A stretch of 18,690 nt of DNA from Chitinophagaceae bacterium (GCA_016787105.1 JAEUVI010000218.1:1-18690), one strand, 5' to 3'. Shown: positions 1 through 7,930, counted from the first letter of the stretch. Notes: generated from the sequence alone by a model not told the origin. Program-made: numbers and translations.

Positions 1-1798
1 CCAATGTTTCATTCGGGAAAAAGAAAGTTTTATTTCCTTTTGTAATATTTACTGCTACTACAGGTGGTTCATTGCCAGCTTTCAGTTCAATGGTTTTGCT
101 GTTAGCTTCTCCTTTTGTATCCGTTACGGTTAATGTCGCGCTATAATTACCTGGTTTATCCAATGTTATTGAAGCATCGGGTTCGGTAAAAGTTTTAACG
201 GTTGTATTGCCTGAAACAATTTTCCATTCATATTTCAGGCCATCTTTATCGTATTTATCAAAGTCAACTGTTCCTTTTGAAGAAAGATTAACTGTAAAAG
301 GAACAGCGCCGGCTGTTTTATCAGCATTGGCCATTACATTGGGTTTACGATTACCCGCATTGTATTCAATACGTATCAATGCAGAGTTATCATTGCCGCG
401 AAACCAGGAAGAACCATATTCCAGTATATAGAGATCGCCATCGGGGCCAAACTTCATGTCAATAGCACTGCTGAAATTTTCGTTTGGTAAAAATCGCTCC
501 ATCGATTTATAATTACCTTCTTCATCCATAGATATGGACATGATCCACCCACGCATAAAATCTGTTGCCAGCCATTTTCCTTCATAGTAATCCGGGAAAG
601 GACGTTTGGCATTTTTAAAATCAGCTTTGCGGAAAACCGGCCCGCCTGTTGCACTTCTTCCGGAACTGCCGATTAGTTTGAATGTATCTGATGCAGCATA
701 AGGATACCATATAAAAGCTTTTTGTGCGGGAGGTAACTCTTTTAACCCTGTATTATTTCTCGAATTATTTACCGGGTGTGCAGGATCAAATGCTTTGTAA
801 AAATTTGTATCAACATAATTGTGCTGTACATAAGGTAAGTTGTCCCCGATAAAATAAGGCCAGCCGAAGAAACCAGCTTTGCGTGCCTGGTTAAGCTCAT
901 CATATCCGCGAGGGCCAAACTTTGTATCAACTGAAGCATCAGGGCCTACTTCACCCCAGTAAATAAAACCTGTTTTACTATCAACAGATACACGCCATGG
1001 GTTTCGGTTACCCATTACATATATCTCTGGTCTTGTTTTAGCAGTTCCTTTCGGGAATAGGTTACCATCAGGTATAGTATAGCTTCCGTCATCTTCCGGG
1101 TGTATTCGGATGATTTTTCCACGCAAGTCATTTGTATTGCCTGCAGAGCGTTGATCATCCCAGCTTTCACGTCCTTCCCTTTCATCCAGGTCAGAAGTGC
1201 CTGAAACAGGATTGGCGGTATTGTTACCGATTGTTAAGTATAAATTACCGGATTGATCAAAGGCCATTCCGCCTCCGGTATGGCAACAAACTTCCCGCTG
1301 TGTTGGTACTTCCATTATTATTTTTTTGGAAGCTGGATATAACGAATCTCCATGCAATTCCCAACGGGCAAGTACATGTTTTGTATCTGTAGGGTCAGCG
1401 TAATACAAATAGATCCAGTGGTTCTCATCAAATTTTGGATGTAACACAATTCCCATCAAACCTTCTTCGGCTTCACTTACTACACCTTCTTTACTCGTGT
1501 ACTTTGTGTTCACGGGAATAGTTGCAATTAGTTTGACTGCTTTGGTAATCGTATTATACGATTTCAGACCACCTTTTCTTTCAATTATCAAAACCCGGCC
1601 GTCTTTTGTAAAATCCATTTCCATTGGTTCGTCAAACCCTTCGGAAAGAACAACCTTTGTAAAGCGGTTTTCTTCCGGAACCTCGTTGCTCGCTATGGCC
1701 GCGGTATCCGGTTGTTTACAGGAAACAATAAAAATTGCAAGAGTGAAAAAAAGAAGATTGGCTGTAAATTTCAGCAGTCGCAGTGTTTGTGTTGGCAT
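1..1798 (-). CDS. PQQ-dependent sugar dehydrogenase-like lipoprotein with PKD domain (C-terminus cut by window edge)
   Basis: The gene reads 599 codons from ATG at 1798 and leaves the window still open. The N-terminus is a hydrophobic leader ending in a lipobox (I24-V25-S26-C27), so the protein is probably a lipoprotein acting outside the cytoplasm. Residues about 45-470 form a GSDH/sorbosone-dehydrogenase-like beta-propeller, the fold that oxidises sugars or aldoses with PQQ. The motif CCHTGGG places H173 where the soluble glucose dehydrogenases have their catalytic His (HNGG). A PKD-like domain follows at about 480-570, ending in a typical LTVTD strand. A new segment then begins with EPPVVAVNI and is truncated. 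In related Bacteroidota proteins known to me a cytochrome c domain follows this point; that cannot be checked here. The substrate is unknown. An intrinsic terminator at 1884-1913 separates it from the receptor gene upstream. Confidence 0.85.
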   Translation of the reverse strand, partial: MPTQTLRLLKFTANLLFFTLAIFIVSCKQPDTAAIASNEVPEENRFTKVVLSEGFDEPMEMDFTKDGRVLIIERKGGLKSYNTITKAVKLIATIPVNTKYTSKEGVVSEAEEGLMGIVLHPKFDENHWIYLYYADPTDTKHVLARWELHGDSLYPASKKIIMEVPTQREVCCHTGGGMAFDQSGNLYLTIGNNTANPVSGTSDLDEREGRESWDDQRSAGNTNDLRGKIIRIHPEDDGSYTIPDGNLFPKGTAKTRPEIYVMGNRNPWRVSVDSKTGFIYWGEVGPDASVDTKFGPRGYDELNQARKAGFFGWPYFIGDNLPYVQHNYVDTNFYKAFDPAHPVNNSRNNTGLKELPPAQKAFIWYPYAASDTFKLIGSSGRSATGGPVFRKADFKNAKRPFPDYYEGKWLATDFMRGWIMSISMDEEGNYKSMERFLPNENFSSAIDMKFGPDGDLYILEYGSSWFRGNDNSALIRIEYNAGNRKPNVMANADKTAGAVPFTVNLSSKGTVDFDKYDKDGLKYEWKIVSGNTTVKTFTEPDASITLDKPGNYSATLTVTDTKGEANSKTIELKAGNEPPVVAVNITKGNKTFFFPNETL

Positions 1799-1883
1799 AT
1801 CAGATGAATTAATAATGAATCGTTTCTAAAAGGTACGTTTCAATTTTCATTTGACAGATGTATATATTGCAGGTAAGGTTATT

Positions 1884-1913
1884 AAAAAAATGGAAGCAAC
1901 AAAAGTTGCTTCC
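1884..1913 (-). terminator. Intrinsic terminator downstream of the beta-barrel receptor gene
   Basis: On the minus strand a perfect 9-bp stem (GGAAGCAAC / GTTGCTTCC) with a four-base TTTT loop is followed by A and a run of seven T. It lies about 100 bases after the stop of the receptor gene (2011) and before the start of the lipoprotein gene (1798), so it should end the receptor transcript. On the plus strand no T-run follows the hairpin. Confidence 0.8.
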
Positions 1914-1945
1914 CAGACTAACTGTATTTATTCATTAACACCCAG

Positions 1946-1969
1946 AACCGGCAGTAGACACTGCCGGTT
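1946..1969. repeat. Perfect 10-bp inverted repeat (hairpin) in the 3' region of the receptor transcript
   Basis: AACCGGCAGT (1946-1955) and ACTGCCGGTT (1960-1969) are exact reverse complements around a four-base loop. No T-run follows on either strand, so it does not look like a standard intrinsic terminator. It lies between the receptor stop codon and the clear terminator at 1884-1913. It may be a 3'-end stabilising structure in the receptor mRNA. Confidence 0.5.
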
Positions 1970-2010
1970 TCTGTCGCTAGTCATATCGTTTACAATGAGC
2001 TTACAATCTT

Positions 2011-4641
2011 TTACTGCATTCCCTGCATACCGTTCTGCATGCCTTCACCCTGGCTCTTCATGTTCTGGCGTTTGAATAATGACATATCCATTTTACCAAA
2101 ACGATAAGTAAAGTTCAGACGGATAATCTGCGGATTGTTCAGTCTGTAATAATTCTGAACAAAGCCATCGCCTGATGAATACTGGTCAGATTTACGGCTC
2201 CTGAAAATATCGTTTACACTTAATGTTACTGCCGCTGCATTATTTTTCAGGAATGTTTTCTTGAACGCGATATCTACACCATAGAATGGCCTGATATAAC
2301 CCTGCGATGAACTTTGTGCTTGTGAGGGCGGGCCGAATCCCTGGCTGTTATTAATTGGCAGGTTTGTTTTGCTTTGATAATCTCCGGATAACTGAATTGT
2401 AAAATTCTTCGGCAACTTGAAGTTGTTATTTATTTTTCCAAACACACTCCACAGCGCATCCTGCGAATTACCGGAAATATTATCCGTATTGATTTTAGAA
2501 TTATACAGATTGATATTTGTAGTTAGATCCCACCATTTTTTAAGCGTATTTACAGATGTAAACTCCGCACCATATGCATCGCTCGAATTAGCATTGATAA
2601 AAGTACTGATATACGCTTCGCCTCCGGTTACGGGATTTATTCCTTTGCTCAGGAACCTTGTTATCAGGTTATCTGTATGCTTATAATAAGCTGAGATCAG
2701 CAAAGTATTGTTCGCTTTAAATGTTTTGCCGTAAGAAACCTCACCGGAATATGTAAATTCAGGTACCAGGTCAGGATTACCCTTAGTGATATTAAGATTG
2801 TCTGTATAATCCGTATAAGGTATCATCTGGAAAAAATTCGGGCGATTTATACGACGTGTAACACTGAGTTGTAATTCCTGGTTCTTTTTCAGCTTCTGGC
2901 TCAGGAAAATAGAAGGGAACAAGCTGATTGGATAGCTATTGCTGAATTTTTCACCCGTATTCAATAGTGTACCAGTATAGCTGGAGCTTTCCGCACGCAG
3001 GCCGATCTTATAACCAAAATTCTTTTTTATAGAGCTTGAAAAAGAAGCATAAGCCGCGTATACATTATTTGTGTTTTTGTAATTGGTAGTTGCTGAAACA
3101 ATGGTATCAAACTTTGTTTGACCGGGATATTGAATAAAATTTTCATTGTCATTCAATATGCTGTTTATCTGCGCACGTAAACCCGTTTCAAGTTTTGCTT
3201 TTTCAGAAATTGGTTTTACATAATCTGTCTGTATAGTGAAGAATTTGTTTTTGCCATCACTTACATTTTTCTGTATCATACTACCGGTTGTATTACCAGA
3301 GCCGTCAAAGTAGTTGGTTGTATAAAGTCCGTCGCCTTTATTCTTACCGTTGAAATAGTTCAGGTCTATTGTCCATTCTTCACCGGGCCTTGTAAAATTG
3401 TGCTTAATGCCAAACTGGCCACCTGTAGCATTGAACTCGCGTTCAGATTCAGATAGGCGGTTGCTCATCATGCTTTTTACATTTCCGTTGAAAACACTGT
3501 CGGTAGTAATATCCATTGTTTCATTAGGCCTGAATTTTCCATGTACTTTTATACCAGCGAGTGAAATAGTGGTACGGTTGGTGATAAAATAGTCAACACC
3601 GACGCGGCCAAACAAAAACCCACCTTTTGTCTTATTAATATTTTGCTGCAGAATATTTGTGAGTGAAGTATCCGTAAAATTATTTCTTGTAGTAGTGCCG
3701 GTAGAGCGGTTTCTCATCTGGTTCGTCATCAATGCTGCGGAAAAATTAAATTTATCCTGCCTTAAATTAAAGTTGCCACCACCATTAAATCCGCCACGGC
3801 TATCAATACCCGCCATCACATTACCATTGTAGCCGGTTTTTTTGTTTTTCTTCAAAACGATATTTAATATACCGGCATTGCCGCCCGATGCATCAAACTT
3901 GGCAGAAGGATTTGTTATTACTTCCACGCTTTCAATTGCATCTGCAGGTATCTGGTCGAGTGATAAGGTTGTAGGCCGCCCGTCAATATAAATTTGCGGG
4001 GCTGCATTGCGAAGTTTTACATTACCATCTATGTCTACCTGTACAGAAGGTACATTTTTCATTACATCCACTGCTGTACCACCTGCTGACACAAGATTCT
4101 TATCTACATTAAAAGTTTTTTTATCGATATCCATTGTCATCAATGGTTTATTGGCAGTTACAACCACGCCCTGCAATTGTTTTACATCCGGTTGAAGTTT
4201 TATGTTGCCTAAATCTTTGTCAATTGCATTGAGTGCTTTGCTCATTTGGTCAGAAGCATCAGCATTCGCTTTTGGTGCGCCACCGCCAGCCGGCATTTTC
4301 ATCTGGAAAGAAACTTCCTGTTCGTAAGGAGTGTACCCGGTAGCGGAAATTTTCAATTTCAATTTACCAAACATTGGCAGCTCACTCAGGCTGAATTCCC
4401 CATTCGCCTTTGTGGTCATTCCTTTGAAAAGAATTTCTTTTGTCTTTTTTGTATTAGCGTCATATTTGCTTTGCAGAAGTATAATGGATGCATCACCGAT
4501 AGCTTTACCGGCACTATCAACTACCTTACCATATACATGGCCGATATTAGCTTGCTGGCCGCCGGCAGCTCCTCCAGGCATTTGAGCAGAAGCCATCAGG
4601 GAAGCCAGTAGTACATAAGCGGCGAGTAAAATCTTTTTCAT
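2011..4641 (-). CDS. TonB-dependent-receptor-like outer membrane beta-barrel protein
   Basis: This 876-residue protein has a signal peptide (residues 1-19, cleavage near ASA|QM). A carboxypeptidase-regulatory-like beta-sandwich follows (about 33-110; VYGKVVDSAGKAIGDASI), then a plug domain (about 155-265; VVVTANKP, QIYIDGRPT, IESVEVITNPSAKFDASGG). A large barrel of the OMP_b-brl_3 type extends to about 850 and closes with an aromatic strand, LNFTYRFG. It lacks the SusC hallmarks and has no SusD partner nearby, so it is not a classic polysaccharide-utilisation receptor. A Met/Gln-rich tail of about 25 residues follows the last barrel strand. The substrate cannot be told from sequence. Its promoter carries LytTR-like direct repeats, and the two-component genes lie just upstream, so it is the likely output of that system. 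Confidence 0.9.
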   Translation of the reverse strand: MKKILLAAYVLLASLMASAQMPGGAAGGQQANIGHVYGKVVDSAGKAIGDASIILLQSKYDANTKKTKEILFKGMTTKANGEFSLSELPMFGKLKLKISATGYTPYEQEVSFQMKMPAGGGAPKANADASDQMSKALNAIDKDLGNIKLQPDVKQLQGVVVTANKPLMTMDIDKKTFNVDKNLVSAGGTAVDVMKNVPSVQVDIDGNVKLRNAAPQIYIDGRPTTLSLDQIPADAIESVEVITNPSAKFDASGGNAGILNIVLKKNKKTGYNGNVMAGIDSRGGFNGGGNFNLRQDKFNFSAALMTNQMRNRSTGTTTRNNFTDTSLTNILQQNINKTKGGFLFGRVGVDYFITNRTTISLAGIKVHGKFRPNETMDITTDSVFNGNVKSMMSNRLSESEREFNATGGQFGIKHNFTRPGEEWTIDLNYFNGKNKGDGLYTTNYFDGSGNTTGSMIQKNVSDGKNKFFTIQTDYVKPISEKAKLETGLRAQINSILNDNENFIQYPGQTKFDTIVSATTNYKNTNNVYAAYASFSSSIKKNFGYKIGLRAESSSYTGTLLNTGEKFSNSYPISLFPSIFLSQKLKKNQELQLSVTRRINRPNFFQMIPYTDYTDNLNITKGNPDLVPEFTYSGEVSYGKTFKANNTLLISAYYKHTDNLITRFLSKGINPVTGGEAYISTFINANSSDAYGAEFTSVNTLKKWWDLTTNINLYNSKINTDNISGNSQDALWSVFGKINNNFKLPKNFTIQLSGDYQSKTNLPINNSQGFGPPSQAQSSSQGYIRPFYGVDIAFKKTFLKNNAAAVTLSVNDIFRSRKSDQYSSGDGFVQNYYRLNNPQIIRLNFTYRFGKMDMSLFKRQNMKSQGEGMQNGMQGMQ

Positions 4642-4659
4642 AAAATTTAATTACAGGCA

Positions 4660-4689
4660 CAAAAGTATTTTCGGAAAATATTCTTACAA
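4660..4689 (-). promoter_or_regulatory. Bacteroidota-type promoter of the receptor gene
   Basis: On the minus strand TTG (4689-4687) is followed by exactly 19 bases and then TACTTTTG (4667-4660). The latter is a full match to the Bacteroidota -7 consensus TAnnTTTG, with the expected -33 spacing. Transcription would begin about 12-15 bases before the ATG at 4641, giving a very short leader. The direct repeats at 4696-4725 end six bases upstream of the -33 TTG. Confidence 0.7.
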
Positions 4690-4695
4690 GCCAAA

Positions 4696-4725
4696 TGAGA
4701 CGAGGGGGAAAAATGTAGCGACGAA
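4696..4725 (-). promoter_or_regulatory. Putative LytTR response-regulator binding site (two direct 9-mers, 21-bp period)
   Basis: On the minus strand TTCGTCGCT (4725-4717) and CTCGTCTCA (4704-4696) are direct repeats with a 12-base gap, a period of 21 bp or two helical turns. LytTR-domain regulators such as AgrA bind paired 9-bp direct repeats with about 12 bp between them. The same arrangement occurs upstream of the kinase gene (7467-7496). Its placement against the -33 element suits an activator that contacts RNA polymerase. Assignment to the regulator at 5659-6369 is inference. Confidence 0.6.
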
Positions 4726-4810
4726 AGGAAAAAGACGGTCTGGGTTCAAAACAGGTATTTGGAAATGATGTGGGAGACCGGCTGAATAACAACTGTTTAT
4801 GCCGTAAAAT

Positions 4811-4846
4811 AAAAACTGCCCCGTTATAAATAACGAAGCAGTTTTT
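4811..4846 (-). terminator. Intrinsic terminator after the LolA-fold-like gene
   Basis: A two-part hairpin: outer stem AAAAACTGC / GCAGTTTTT (9 bp), a two-by-two mismatch, inner stem CGTTA / TAACG (5 bp) and a TAAA loop. On the minus strand it is followed by a T-rich tract and starts about 20 bases after the stop codon at 4867. The A-rich 5' side could let it work in the other direction, but no plus-strand gene reaches it. Confidence 0.8.
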
Positions 4847-4866
4847 AAAATGATAAGAAAGCCCGT

Positions 4867-5574
4867 TTATTTAGGCATTTCAAAAATTTTCGGGTCGATA
4901 TCTTTATTGAATTCTACTTTTTTAATAGTAGCAGAAAATGAAAACTGGCCGCCGAAATCAGTATCCAGTTTATAAGGCATCACATACCCATTATCACTTT
5001 TTTTGTGGTCAGAAAAGCTTACAGTTATTTCAACTGGCTGGCCCATCATATCTCCTTGTTTAGAAGATTTAGCGATGTAATAAGTTTTGCTGTCTATATA
5101 GTAGGTAGTTACGGATTTATCTGCGTTGGTAAGTACAATTTTATATAAATCACCTTCTTTACCCGCCAATTCTGCCTTTGCTCCGTTGGCAGCGTAGTCT
5201 AACAGTTCGCCACCAATATAAATCTGGCTTCGTGCTGCTTTATATTGCTCGTCTGTCATTGCTTCCGGTCCACCGCCCATTGGAGGAGTTGACCAACCGC
5301 CTTTTTCATTTAAAGCCTGTATGATTTTGTTGCCGTTAAATTCTGTTTCACTTTTGAAACCTTTACCATTTAAAATCGTAATAACAACAGGCGCTTCATT
5401 GCCCATTATTTCAGCTACACTTTCCATATACATCGATTTTATCTTACTGATTTTATCTTTTCCGCCAATTGCGTCGATATGTTTGGCTATTATTTCATCA
5501 GCAGTTTGTGCAAATGAAGATGCTGATATAAAAACAGCAGTGAGTGCGAGCAGGCTAAGTTTGAGAAGTTTCAT
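4867..5574 (-). CDS. Secreted LolA-fold-like protein of unknown function
   Basis: This 235-residue protein starts with a clear signal peptide (residues 1-22, cleavage near SFA|QT) and no lipobox, so it is probably periplasmic. The mature N-terminus has the helix motif ADEIIAKHIDAIGGKDKISKIKSM, shared by many Bacteroidota proteins annotated as outer-membrane lipoprotein-sorting-like. The rest is predicted beta-rich, with strands such as TYYIDSKTYYIAKSS, in keeping with a half-barrel fold of the LolA/LolB type; this is recognition by style, not by a conserved active site. It sits between the two-component genes and the receptor gene on the same strand, 84 bases after the regulator, and ends in its own terminator. 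It may be a partner of the receptor or part of the sensed envelope function, which is inference. No enzymatic residues are evident. Confidence 0.75.
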   Translation of the reverse strand: MKLLKLSLLALTAVFISASSFAQTADEIIAKHIDAIGGKDKISKIKSMYMESVAEIMGNEAPVVITILNGKGFKSETEFNGNKIIQALNEKGGWSTPPMGGGPEAMTDEQYKAARSQIYIGGELLDYAANGAKAELAGKEGDLYKIVLTNADKSVTTYYIDSKTYYIAKSSKQGDMMGQPVEITVSFSDHKKSDNGYVMPYKLDTDFGGQFSFSATIKKVEFNKDIDPKIFEMPK

Positions 5575-5635
5575 TTTTTGGAACGTTTTAATTTTTATAA
5601 AAGTAAGTAAATAGTTTTTTGTGCAGAGAAAGAGA

Positions 5636-5643
5636 CAAATTTA
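5636..5643 (-). promoter_or_regulatory. Possible -7 element for the LolA-fold-like gene
   Basis: TAAATTTG on the minus strand is a full match to TAnnTTTG in the 84-base gap between the regulator stop (5659) and the ATG at 5574. No TTG stands at the expected 19-21 base spacing, so the -33 half is missing. The gene could instead be co-transcribed with the kinase and regulator. Confidence 0.3.
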
Positions 5644-5658
5644 GAGCCAAAGGTTGCT

Positions 5659-6369
5659 TCAACCAGCTTTTCCTGTAAGATTTCCGATAGCGTCGCGGTA
5701 GTTGTCGCTGATGGGCAATTCCATATTGCCGATAAAAACACTGCTTTTCCGGACAGCAGTTATATGCTCTTTGGATACGATAAATGATTTGTGAATACGG
5801 ATAAAATCTGATGCCGGTAGCTCTTCTTCCATTGATTTCATACTCATACGGGTGATAACAGGTTTTGAAGAACTTTTCAGGTTTATTTTGATATAGTCTT
5901 TCAGCCCTTCTATCCAGGTAATATCGGATACTATCACCTTCAGTAAACTGTAATCAACGTTTACAAATATATACCCCGGATTACCCGCTGTAGCTGTAGT
6001 CGTTTTATTTCTCAGTTGAAATAGTTCCCATGCTTTATTGCAGGCACGGATAAACCGCTCCAGCGATACCGGCTTTACAAGGTAGTCTACCACATCCAGG
6101 TTGTATCCTTCCAGGGCGTATTTTTCATAGGCGGTTACCAATATTGCCATTGGCTTTTGCGTAAGGCTTTGTAAAAATTGTAAACCGGTAAGCCCCGGCA
6201 TCTGTATATCGAGGAAAATAAGATCAACAGCCTGCTCCTGCAGCACTTTCATTGCTTCTATCGGGTTGCTGCACTTGGCCACGAGCTGCATGTAGGGTAC
6301 TTTACTGATATTATCTTCCAGCAGTTCCAGTGCGAGTGGCTCATCATCTATGGCAAGGCAGCGGAGCAT
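5659..6369 (-). CDS. LytTR-family response regulator
   Basis: The product has 236 residues from the ATG at 6369. A TTG codon immediately before it (6372) is an alternative start, but ATG gives the overlap TGATG with the kinase stop, a usual coupling arrangement. Residues 1-120 form a receiver domain with the acidic pair D8-D9, phospho-acceptor D54 in FLDIQMPG, T79 and K99 of the KP motif. Residues about 130-232 form a LytTR DNA-binding domain (ITWIEGLKDYIKINL, FIRIHKSFIVS, LPISDNYRD). It would be phosphorylated by the adjacent kinase and bind paired direct repeats. Candidate sites lie at 4696-4725 and 7467-7496. All key residues are intact. Confidence 0.93.
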   Translation of the reverse strand: MLRCLAIDDEPLALELLEDNISKVPYMQLVAKCSNPIEAMKVLQEQAVDLIFLDIQMPGLTGLQFLQSLTQKPMAILVTAYEKYALEGYNLDVVDYLVKPVSLERFIRACNKAWELFQLRNKTTTATAGNPGYIFVNVDYSLLKVIVSDITWIEGLKDYIKINLKSSSKPVITRMSMKSMEEELPASDFIRIHKSFIVSKEHITAVRKSSVFIGNMELPISDNYRDAIGNLTGKAG

Positions 6370-7415
6370 CAATGCAAGTTAAGTTGAAGTGACACAGAAA
6401 ACCACCCGCCAGTTTTATTTATAAGCAATGTATGGTTGTTATTATATAATAAATTTAAACGCCTTTTTACATTTGTGAGACCGATACCGGAAGTTTTATC
6501 TTTTATTTCTTCTGAATCGTTATTGAATTTATTGCGTACTGTAAAATAAAGGATATTGTTTTTTGCTTTCAGTTCAATATCAATCTGTGCGTTTTCAATA
6601 AAGCCGGTTCCATGTTTAATGGCATTTTCTACAAATGGAATCAGCAGCATCGGCTCTATTTCATAGTGTTTGTCAGTTTCATTGAGAGAAACATTAAAAC
6701 ACACATTTTTTCCGAAGCGCTGTTTTTGTAAATCAATATAGCTCTGCAGGTATTCTGTCTCTTTTTCCAGCGGTACTTTTTCTTCATCCGCCTCATAAAT
6801 CATATACCGCATAAGTGAGGAGAGCTTGATAAGCGATGGCTCCAGTTGATCCGATTGTTTGCGGGCAAGCGCTACCATATTATTTAAAACATTAAACATA
6901 AAGTGAGGGCTTACCTGCGAGCGCAGTAATGACAATTCCGTTTTCAGGTTTTCTGTTTCTTTTTCCTTTGCCAGCCGGTCGGTTTGTGATTTATCAATAA
7001 TAAGCCGGTATGCAATACTAGATGCAAGGAAAAAAAGGAAAATAAAAAAGTTGAAGAGGATATGACCTCTCACAGAAAAATGTTCAGGCTTTCTTAACGT
7101 AGTAAATATTAATCCCTCTAATGTAGCAATGACGGAAAAGCATATCAGTACCGAAAGAATGTATTGCCAGTATTTGTTTTTGGAAATAAAACGCGGCACC
7201 AGCAAAAAAGCATTAAAGTAGAAAAAAGCAATCCATACTGCATTTCCCAATATGTAATTAAGCACTGAGTAAACCGCATCTGCTTCTTCCTTCGGTTGTG
7301 GCTTATCACCACTGTCTACGCGCCTGAGAAGAAATGGCAACGAAAAAAAGATAATCCATACCGCGGCATGAAGCGATACAGTCAGCCATTTTTTTGAATA
7401 CCATGAATTTTTCAC
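6369..7415 (-). CDS. LytS-type sensor histidine kinase (His_kinase family)
   Basis: The product has 348 residues from a GTG start at 7415; no in-frame ATG or other start lies between the upstream in-frame stop at 7425-7427 and this codon. Four hydrophobic segments (about 10-30, 50-73, 83-104 and 119-140) make a membrane-bound sensor with almost no periplasmic domain. A short linker of charged helix (about 143-165) leads to the phospho-acceptor motif QVSPHFMFNVLNN with H171. The ATPase has an N-box at VENAIKHG (N264) and a G-box GIGLTN (310-315). This is the standard partner of LytTR regulators in Bacteroidota, and its stop overlaps the regulator start. The tiny extracytoplasmic loops suggest that it senses a membrane state or a partner protein rather than a bulky ligand, which is inference. 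Confidence 0.93.
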   Translation of the reverse strand: MKNSWYSKKWLTVSLHAAVWIIFFSLPFLLRRVDSGDKPQPKEEADAVYSVLNYILGNAVWIAFFYFNAFLLVPRFISKNKYWQYILSVLICFSVIATLEGLIFTTLRKPEHFSVRGHILFNFFIFLFFLASSIAYRLIIDKSQTDRLAKEKETENLKTELSLLRSQVSPHFMFNVLNNMVALARKQSDQLEPSLIKLSSLMRYMIYEADEEKVPLEKETEYLQSYIDLQKQRFGKNVCFNVSLNETDKHYEIEPMLLIPFVENAIKHGTGFIENAQIDIELKAKNNILYFTVRNKFNNDSEEIKDKTSGIGLTNVKRRLNLLYNNNHTLLINKTGGWFSVSLQLNLH

Positions 7416-7466
7416 GGCAGCAAGTTAAGGACTTGTTTACGATATTAACAGGCAGTTCATAAATGT

Positions 7467-7496
7467 TGCGACGAAGGCTTTTTTTTTCGCTACGAA
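7467..7496 (-). promoter_or_regulatory. Putative LytTR binding site upstream of the kinase gene (21-bp period)
   Basis: On the minus strand TTCGTAGCG (7496-7488) and TTCGTCGCA (7475-7467) are direct repeats separated by 12 bases, which include an A9 run. The period is 21 bp, the same as at 4696-4725. The downstream copy extends into ACATTT, as does the upstream copy at the receptor gene (14 of 15 bases shared). It lies about 50 bases before the kinase start and suggests autoregulation. No convincing TAnnTTTG element was found between it and the GTG start. Confidence 0.55.
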
Positions 7497-7930
7497 AGTA
7501 TTTCCTGGCTCTTTTTATAGGCTGTAAGCCATCACTATAGAAATGCAAAACCGGCTTGAAAACCAGCTTCTTTGAAACCTGCATCCTTTTTTTGAAAAAC
7601 AAATGACTTAATTAGATGCAGTAGAGAGAAAGCTGAACGCATCAGATGGATTGATTTCTCATTACCGGTATAAAGAAGATTCATACCGCCTCAACAAAGC
7701 TGGATAATAACGGGGCAGTTTTCCACAGACATACAGTTAAGCCTTTAAGCGAAATACCATCAGCGGGTGGGAGAGTATGCGTTTTTTAAATAAGTGTATA
7801 AATGACATTTTATTAAAAATTTCTTTAACTTTAATTTTTCGTCAACAGCAAACTATAAAATAATGTTACTGTGTTTAACCGGTTCAGTAAGAGTTGTAAA
7901 TGTCTCCGACCAATGATCGCAGCCAACATC

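Noticed and set aside
454..654. Short minus-strand frame inside the sugar dehydrogenase gene
   Set aside because: It lies out of frame within a continuous 599-codon coding region with family motifs.
1132..2075. Three short plus-strand frames (1132, 1497, 1851)
   Set aside because: The first two are antisense to the sugar dehydrogenase gene. The third crosses the terminator region into the receptor 3' end and its translation shows no protein character.
2417..2686. Open frame on the plus strand inside the receptor gene (and similar ones at 3398, 4007, 4246, 4331)
   Set aside because: They are antisense shadows of a long gene with clear domains; none has a recognisable start context or protein motif.
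2011..4641. Receptor as a SusC-type member of a polysaccharide utilisation locus with the GH51 gene
   Set aside because: No SusD-like gene is present, the barrel family is not SusC-like, and the GH51 gene is on the other strand beyond the two-component operon.
6370..6372. TTG as the start of the LytTR regulator
   Set aside because: The very next codon is ATG and gives the usual one-base stop-start overlap with the kinase gene.
7306..7602. 98-residue minus-strand frame upstream of and overlapping the kinase gene
   Set aside because: It runs through the LytTR-like repeats and overlaps the kinase in another frame; the translation has no recognisable features.
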